Positions 58,313 through 64,000 of a DNA stretch of 64,000 nt are shown here, in pieces; position 1 is the first letter of the stretch, and each line of letters starts with the position of its first letter. This DNA is from Dryococelus australis. Taxonomy: Eukaryota; Arthropoda; Insecta; Phasmatodea; Phasmatidae. The translations under genes and the position numbers were made by a program. Location of the stretch: assembly GCA_029891345.1 (NCBI GenBank), contig CM057009.1:285706966-285770965 (forward strand), given 5' to 3'. The notes beneath the pieces were generated by a model. It saw only the letters and a program-made list of their open reading frames with translations, made no database searches and was not told where the DNA came from.

Positions 58313-58847
58313 ATGGATAGGGATAATGTTCGCACTTACATGTTTGAGCCAGAAGCAGAACAAGATGAAAGTAATGAACAACAGGATACTGGGCCTGGAT
58401 CATCAGCAGACAGGCAAAATAACATGGACTGGTGTGAATGTGTAATGTGTGTCGGCATGTCAAAACCTGAAGAAAACGTGTGCTGTCATGAGAGTAATCT
58501 CAGTTCTAATCTGCAAAGAACTGCCGAGTGTATTACAGCTCATACATCCTTTCCTCATATTGTTTTAAATATAGATCATCTTAACATGGCTAGACATGTG
58601 ATGATAGGGCACGCAAAAACAGATTTTGAAAGACAAGAGATGGCAAACATTACCAATAAGGTCCTATGATTTGTAGCATACAAATAGTTGATATATTGGG
58701 TTAATTGTTGGGCACCATTGCGGAAAAAAAAATAAAAGTTATTCCTTTGTGTGTGGTTGAAAAGTTTGAAGGGAATATCGCGAACCATTTAGAACTTATC
58801 TAAGTTTTAAACCAAGTGAGGGCAAAGAAATCATGTACTTTGATTAG
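58313..58847 (+). pseudogene. Kolobok second gene, P2X7 ballast-like domain
   Basis: The ATG at 58313 opens a frame with an acidic N-terminus (MDRDNVRTYMFEPEAEQDES), then WCECVMCVGM and NVCCHES, then ECITAHTSFPHIVLNIDHLN. After a stop at 58669-58671 the same frame continues FVAYK, stop, LIYWVNCWAPL and KVIPLCVVEK, and after a frameshift ends REYREPFRTYLSFKPSEGK before the TAG at 58845-58847. The order WCxC..C..CC..CI-T, then AY, then a hydrophobic W-rich helix, then IP-C and a final Y-FKP, is that of the cytoplasmic C-terminal 'ballast' domain of the P2X7 receptor, which binds zinc through its Cys cluster. No transmembrane or channel part is present. It would be about 178 residues, a lone-domain protein. 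It runs toward the transposase gene. Function in the transposon is unknown. Confidence 0.75.
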
Positions 58848-59219
58848 GTTTAACCAAAGTGAATTATTTTATAAAAAATTGTTTTTTTAACAATACACCA
58901 TATATTTCCTTCTGCAAATATATTGCTTGTTTTGAATATTCATGTCACATAGGCCTATAGTTTCAAGTAACACCGACACACACCCAATAAGAAACCTTTT
59001 ATGTTTAAAAATAAGAAATAAGTAAATAAGGAAGTTCTTAAACCCCAATTTCTAATGTTGTAAAAAAAGGAGACATCAGTCATTCAACAAATTTAAGGTT
59101 ATAAAGGTAAGTGATAAACTACATTACATTGTTAGAAATAGGAAGTATAATCTAACAGGAGCATTTGGCCAGACAAAAGTTAGTTTTCCTTATGTACTTG
59201 CCGATTTCAAGTAACGTAT
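58848..59219. other. Kolobok intergenic region between convergent genes
   Basis: AT-rich. It lies between the 3' ends of the two Kolobok genes and probably holds both polyadenylation regions. No frame is recognised. Confidence 0.5.
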
Positions 59220-61353
59220 TTACACGTTGTTGGCAAATCTTGAAAAAGGATCTATCATTTCTAGTGTGTCATGTTGGAGAACTGGTGCAATACATTTTGT
59301 TACACTTGTAGCACAGTGAGGGTCATTGTCGAGTTCCAACTGCAGTTTCCCTTCAACCACCAGAATTACACGTTCAAGGATTTCTTTACGCCATTTGTGA
59401 GTTTCGTTGTCGTAAACATTCACACCAACCCATTTTTTCAGTGGCTTGGAGTATTTTAATCTAGAGCCTTTTCTCGAGCATCCTGTGTTATTGTTGAAAT
59501 CCAGAATAGACAAGAATGTACAGGCAACCATACCATCATAACTAAAATGGTTTCTTTTTGGCTTATACTTTTTAAAGCAACACTGTGAAACGACTCTAGT
59601 TTACCAGTGTGACAATAATTTTTTATATGCTTCACGTCGTCCAGTAATTGTTTGTTATTTATAATAGAACATAACAGCCGGTGATCATGACTGTTTGGTT
59701 TTAAGCCACTTCCTTTGTCTTTGCATATATGATAAATCATCGTGCTCGCAAGCATTGACAAATTTGTTTCCGTCCCACTTGTGTATGTCAGTTATATGAT
59801 GCAGTATTGGCGTAAATTTTTCAAGTAGCATTTCTTCATTGTTGTCGCTTGTTTTTGGTGACCACCACAAATGATTATAATGCTTTGACTCCAGGCTTGT
59901 ATCAAATATGAATGTTTTCATATTGCTTTCAACGTTTTAACTAAAGATTTTGAAAAATGCCAGACGTCAAATTCGTGAGTTACAGACGGGTACTTCATTC
60001 TCATTAATTTATGGATTCCACTGTATCTGTCAGAAACAAAGAGAGTAACTTTTAATTTTTGTGTAAGTCTTTCTAACAGTGTTTCGCAGCCGGGTTTTTC
60101 AAGTTCTCCGTCTACTTGTCATTTTTGCAGTACCACAAAATCCACAATTTCGCCATTGTTTACATCCATTATTGTATACGTAACATAATTTGCGCTGAAC
60201 CCGGGCCTATCAAATTGTCCATCCCCAGCCAAGCCCACGTCTGAATTAGAAGCATTGCAAGTCTCAAAATATGATCTTTGCTCTCCTATCCACGTAATTC
60301 TTATTGTGGAGTTAAATATTTCTTTACAATTTTATAGTATGCAGAATGAGATATACAAACACAACCCCAGAGTTTCTGAGAAACTTTGAAACAAGGAATA
60401 TCCTAAACCGCATATGTACATGGCTGTTGACAGCTGAATACTAAGGGAGATTGTTTATGGCTATTTTTTTGAGATTGTCAAACTACTGAAGTGTCCTTTT
60501 GCACATTCCGTTGTAACTGTAGGTCCTTTCTGAGTCGGTTTCACTCCACGTACGATGCTGCCACATTTCGAGCAAAAAACAAACAACTGAAGCAAGCACT
60601 CCCAATAAATAAATAAATAAATAAATATTTCCCAGCAAGTGATTTTTTCTTGTTTCACTGGAAGAGAGACTGTCTTGTACACTGACGTCTTCTGCATTTT
60701 TGTCTGATTCGCCATCACTTTGTGAATATGTCAATATGAATGATGAATCAAGCAAATTATTACCATCCATACTGTCGTAAATGTTTCTGTAACATTCATT
60801 ACTCATCTCACACTGAATTTCTTGAGCTCTGTATTCTCTTTGTTCTTCATTTTTTGGTATCACCACGTCAGTTTTGAGGATACAGCCAGTCTGTACACTT
60901 TGGTCTAATTCTACTGAACAAGGATCCAAAGCAATAGAACATGCACTTTCTTCGAAAGCTTCGTTTACAATTTTTTGTCTTATGTAAATGCTGAAATATT
61001 TCTTCTTTGATAGCGTTTCTACTTCCCCTTTAAGTTTGATGCTTGGAACTGGTCTTTTTCAACAATGTCACGGTTTTCACTCCTGAAAGAGAAGTTTTGT
61101 AGCGCAATGAGAGTTCTACGTCACAGTCTTGGAAATAAATAGAACATACGGTACTATATTTGTTCGAAGTAAAGGATTCACTGTTTATTTTTTTTACTGA
61201 CTGGTTGTAGCGGACAGGTGATTTGTCTCTACTCGGAAAATTATGGAAGGATATACTCTTATTATGGTCAGAGTTATTATTGCAGCCAACAACACAGCAC
61301 CTCTTAGGAATTTTCACGTGTACCAATACGTACACAAAAAGTACACACGACAC
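59220..61353 (-). pseudogene. Kolobok transposase with THAP finger
   Basis: The minus strand gives a THAP domain at about 61311-61030 (PKRCCVVGCNNNSDHN, FHNFPSRD, YSTVCSIYFQDCDVELSLR). The last zinc ligand, normally CxxH, is CSIY, and the conserved Trp is Ser. Then comes an acidic, Ser-rich linker (60929-60650). A Cys module follows (FVFCSKCGSI, then ECAKGHFSS) at 60590-60470. The catalytic domain carries GLAGDGQFDRPGFSANYVTY, FVSDRYSGIHKLMRMKYPS, HEFDVWHFSKSLVKTL, HYNHLWWSPKTSDN, NYCHTGKLESFHSVAL and VVEGKLQL. D in GDG, D in SDR and E in GKLES are the candidate catalytic acids. Frames break near 60120 (TGA), 60045 (shift), 59930 and 59700. A TTTA microsatellite (60607-60627) lies in frame. 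It is close to full length but not functional. Confidence 0.88.
60607..60627. repeat. AATA microsatellite inside the transposase
   Basis: Five AAAT-type units (AATAAATAAATAAATAAATA) lie within the Kolobok transposase frame and add residues like IYLFIYL between the linker and the Cys module. Confidence 0.85.
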
Positions 61354-61578
61354 AATGCAACACGAGTGAGCGCATGGGTAGCCAAGCTACAGCGAGACTG
61401 GTCGCATTCTGCGCATTGCCCTGAGCCACTCGTGACCTCACGCGTTGCCACTGTGTATACTACGCATGGCTACAGCTCGAGAACCAGGCTTCGTATTGAC
61501 ATGGGGTGTTCACAGCATGGTTTTTATCACCATTTTGTACATTTTAATATATATCTTCATTTTAAGTTGACAGCTCCT
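61354..61578 (-). promoter_or_regulatory. Kolobok right end, upstream of the transposase
   Basis: Contains the right inverted repeat and about 200 bases upstream of the THAP start. It is GC-richer than the surroundings and probably holds the transposase promoter. No motif is diagnostic. Confidence 0.35.
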
Positions 61579-61698
61579 TTAACTTTCTTCACCAGTATTT
61601 ACAGAAAACTTAAAAAAATATGTATTCAATGTTTAAAATATACCGCAGTTTAGACGCAAAGTGATAATCCGCTCGCAGATAATCGGGAGTTGACTGTA

Positions 61699-62030
61699 TG
61701 TAGGATACACAAAACCTAGTACTTCTGTATTCCCCGCAGGACAACACTACAGTGATTGATGCTTACAGTGATGCAGACTATGGCAGTGACATATTTTGAA
61801 GAAGCACATCAGGATACATTATCATGTATGCAGGAGGCCCAATTTCATGGTCCACAAAATGCCAACCTATAGTACCATTGAGTACAGCTTGTACTGGAGT
61901 CGAACTCCAGCTAATGTAAACTATGTACTAAAGTACTGCAGGCAACTCCACCTGGCTATAAGAGCCTTTAAGGTGACTGGGGCTTGCAGAATATTAAGAC
62001 GGGGATCTCTTTATACCTCCTTCATATAAA
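61699..62030 (+). pseudogene. Copia RNase H, right part of the split gene
   Basis: After the second TA the copia frame resumes: GYTKPSTSVFPAGQ, then in a shifted frame NTTVIDAYSDADYGSD (with catalytic Asp), RSTSGYIIMYAGGPISWSTK and CQPIVPLSTACTGVELQLM. This is the usual end of copia RNase H. A TGA replaces the codon before RSTSGY. The left part lies at 56520-56759. Confidence 0.9.
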
Positions 62031-62140
62031 CTCTGTAATACTCACAAGTGAACAACACTTTACAATATAAATTATTAAGTTCAAACGGGAGAGCAATTAC
62101 TTATATTAATAATAACTGTTATGCAAGGCCACTCTGTTAA

Positions 62141-62614
62141 TCATCTACTTAATGTCCTTCCTATATTTCCCTGGAACAAATTCACGTTGAAGGTGCTGAA
62201 GGCTGTGTTCCTCAACGTATCGCAACGGCAGTTCGGCACACCCTTCCCGTTGCCCTTTTTGAGATCAGCCAGTAGCTGACGTCCAGACAGCGCCTCCGCT
62301 TCTAGCAGAAGTCTGGCCAAGCAACGAGTCTTGCGCTGGCCTTTATCGTCCGTTTGTTGAATATCTTGCCCACTGTTTATAATCCTCGCTTGATGCAATC
62401 CCTCATGCCCTGCTTTCCGCTTTTTGTAATGCTTGGCTCGTGCACGGGCGTTAGCTAAGGGTGGGTTCAGCCCACTACAATACCCTCTTGCTTCAAGAAG
62501 AGCTGGTCCCCAGCTCTGGAACGGACGCTCGGTGATGATATAGTAGTCGGTGACGTGAAGGTGGTCGTCTGTTTCTCTACAGTGGGAAACTGGTGGGGTT
62601 GGAGCCCTCTTCAA
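62141..62614 (-). pseudogene. Unidentified 157-codon frame
   Basis: This frame lies in a GC-richer block and includes YIITERPFQSWGPALLEARG, ARARAKHYKKRKAGHEG and TRCLARLLLEAEALSGRQLL, with a basic middle and a leucine-rich helix. It could be a gag-like segment of another element. No domain or splice signal is recognised. Confidence 0.25.
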
Positions 62615-63883
62615 TAAAGGGGCGAAGTAAATGGAGGAAGAAAGGAAGCAAGGGAATAGGGGTTGGGAGCTGCCTTGCCTTCATTCTTGCATTTAAATCC
62701 ATTAGAGTTTGTATGTGAGGCCTGCCGGTAATGTTTACGACGGCAGCCTGTGCTTGCATGAAGTTGTTCAGCCGTGGCCATGACCATGAACTTGTCGAAA
62801 AGTGTGAGGGGTGTACAACCTTCCTCAAGGTAGACGCAGCAGTGCAAACGAAATGCGGTCGCGAACACGTAACAACCTGCCTACCCAGCACTGTGACTAC
62901 TTGTATATTTTTACTGATCACTCTCACTACTCGCTCCTAGGCACAATATCTCCAGTTAGGTCTAGGTGTACTGGGTGGTAACAAATACTTTAAGCTATTC
63001 AATGAAAGAGGGGAATTCAACTACACACATTTATTATAATACTTTAGATGGGTATAAAACAATACGTTAATACAATACTACAGTATGATTCTCCTCACAA
63101 CACTGATTTTAACTTACACTGAACTGACAAGATAATTATGAGAATCTAAATGAATACAGTTATACAATACACCTTGAAAAAATTATACTGACATACAGGA
63201 ATACTGACATAAACTGGAAGGTAAGTTAATTATAAGAATATGATATTAAGATTATACATGGACCTTAGCCTTGCCACGTGATTATTAATACTTAAGATGG
63301 GGCTTCGTAATCGGGAATGCCGCCCTACCGCCTAGCCGGATTTACGCTCACCAATGAAGACATAGCGTATCTTGTAGATGAGTCGGAGCTCCCGGACCCT
63401 AGTGCTCTTCTGTGTCGCTCCGACACTGATGTTGACACTTGACTCTCTGCTGACAGCCTGGGGGGAGGGGGTCGCGAGCTTGATGCTTTCATAACCTGGC
63501 TTTAAGAGGTCAGTCAGGATTGTTATTAAAACGGGGCCCACTCAGGAATCTATAGTCCATCCAAGTTTAACCCGTCGTGTGAGGGGCCCCCTGGAACCCG
63601 CTACAACTTGCAGCCTGCTTGATGCCTACCTACTTAAGTGGCATTTTTAATAAAAAGTTTCAATATTCTGTCATCAAGATTTACTTGAAAATTAGTTTAA
63701 CTTTGTTTTGAAAATTTAAGAAAAGCTCCCATAACAATAGGTATTAATATGAAAACATTACACAGAGAAAAGTTGTTTAACATTATGTGTCAATTTCACC
63801 TGAAAAGAATCACAATTAGACATAACATACACTTTTGTTTGAAAACACATATACTGATAAACGAGTGTGTGTCAACATGCGCA

Positions 63884-63887
<4 letters not shown>

Positions 63888-63942
<55 letters not shown>
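63888..63942. repeat. TA microsatellite
   Basis: About 27 TA units without interruption. Confidence 0.95.
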
Positions 63943-63946
<4 letters not shown>

Positions 63947-64000
63947 TACAACTAATAGGGATAACATAAAATATTTAACTTAGAACAACTATACCTCGAG

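Larger units (their letters stand above)
58028..61578. mobile_element. Kolobok DNA transposon inserted in the pogo element
   Basis: The termini are inverted repeats: left AGGAGCTGTCAACATAAAAA (58028) and right (complemented from 61578) AGGAGCTGTCAACTTAAAAT. Both ends abut TTAA (58024-58027 and 61579-61582), the Kolobok target duplication. The element is about 3.55 kb. It encodes a THAP-type transposase on the minus strand (61353-59220), also typical of Kolobok, and a second, convergent gene on the plus strand (58313-58847). Confidence 0.93.
56762..61696 (-). mobile_element. Pogo/Tigger-type DNA transposon inserted in copia
   Basis: The termini are inverted repeats: left CAGTCAACTCCCGATTATCC at 56762, right (complemented from 61696) CAGTCAACTCCCGATTATCT. 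Both are flanked by TA. These ends and the TA duplication are typical of the pogo/Tigger group of the Tc1/mariner superfamily. Without the Kolobok element inside it, the element would be about 1.4 kb. It keeps only an N-terminal transposase fragment (57715-57390, minus strand). Confidence 0.92.
62031..64000. other. No element recognised
   Basis: A GC-richer block at 62150-63000 and 63300-63640 contrasts with AT-rich flanks. Overlapping minus frames at 62614-62141 (157 codons) and 62927-62577 occur in it. The former looks protein-like (ARARAKHYKKRKAGHEG, CLARLLLEAEALSGRQLL) but I know no family. No copia LTR is identified. Confidence 0.4.

Noticed and set aside
1-64000. CRISPR arrays, bacterial operons, ribosome-binding sites, rRNA genes
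   Set aside because: None is present; spliced exon structure and eukaryotic transposons show a nuclear eukaryotic genome.

Overview
This window is eukaryotic, AT-rich and repeat-dominated. The only host coding sequence I can name is one 86-base exon at 26908-26993 on the + strand. It has a clean splice acceptor and donor and encodes a helix of the BAR region of an ASAP-type Arf GTPase-activating protein. The rest is best read as very large introns or flanks of that gene, filled with decayed transposable elements. The element mix (Ty3/gypsy, Ty1/copia, CR1/jockey-type LINEs, Tc1 and mariner-like elements, pogo/Tigger, Kolobok, a tRNA-derived SINE) suggests an arthropod, probably an insect with a large genome. 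The species cannot be named from the sequence.

Layout. 0.63-2.4 kb: 5'-truncated LINE (+). 2.68-11.15 kb: a Ty3/gypsy element (-) with both LTRs, gag, protease, reverse transcriptase (RT), RNase H and integrase. It has two PHD-type zinc fingers ahead of gag and an unusual tail after integrase. 11.15-26.9 kb: a LINE 3' end, then about 13 kb of mostly unrecognised, A/C-skewed sequence. 26.9 kb: the host exon. 27.2-30.8 kb: a Tc1 relic, a tRNA-like SINE and a mariner-like transposase relic. 33.1-34.1 kb: an unidentified coding-like stretch (+). 34.2-39.75 kb: two LINEs (-) of related families, one keeping ORF1 with a PHD-like finger. 41.76-42.49 kb: a solo LTR in + orientation. 43.76-50.96 kb: a second Ty3/gypsy element (-) of the same LTR family. 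51.24-51.66 kb: a rearranged scrap of a similar integrase region. 53.9-62.0 kb: a three-level nest of transposons. 62.0-64.0 kb: no recognised element, ending in a TA microsatellite.

The nest is the most striking structure. A Ty1/copia element (+) is split inside its RNase H by a pogo/Tigger element with a TA duplication. That element is split by a Kolobok element flanked by TTAA. The Kolobok element carries two convergent genes: a THAP-finger transposase (-) and a small gene (+) resembling the zinc-binding 'ballast' tail domain of the P2X7 receptor.

No autonomous element appears intact. Catalytic aspartates are lost in the RTs of both gypsy elements and of copia and in the mariner-like transposase. 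Zinc ligands are lost in several fingers, and most frames contain stops or frameshifts. No tRNA, rRNA, CRISPR or prokaryotic signal was found. Long ORFs outside the elements are mostly chance or antisense frames.
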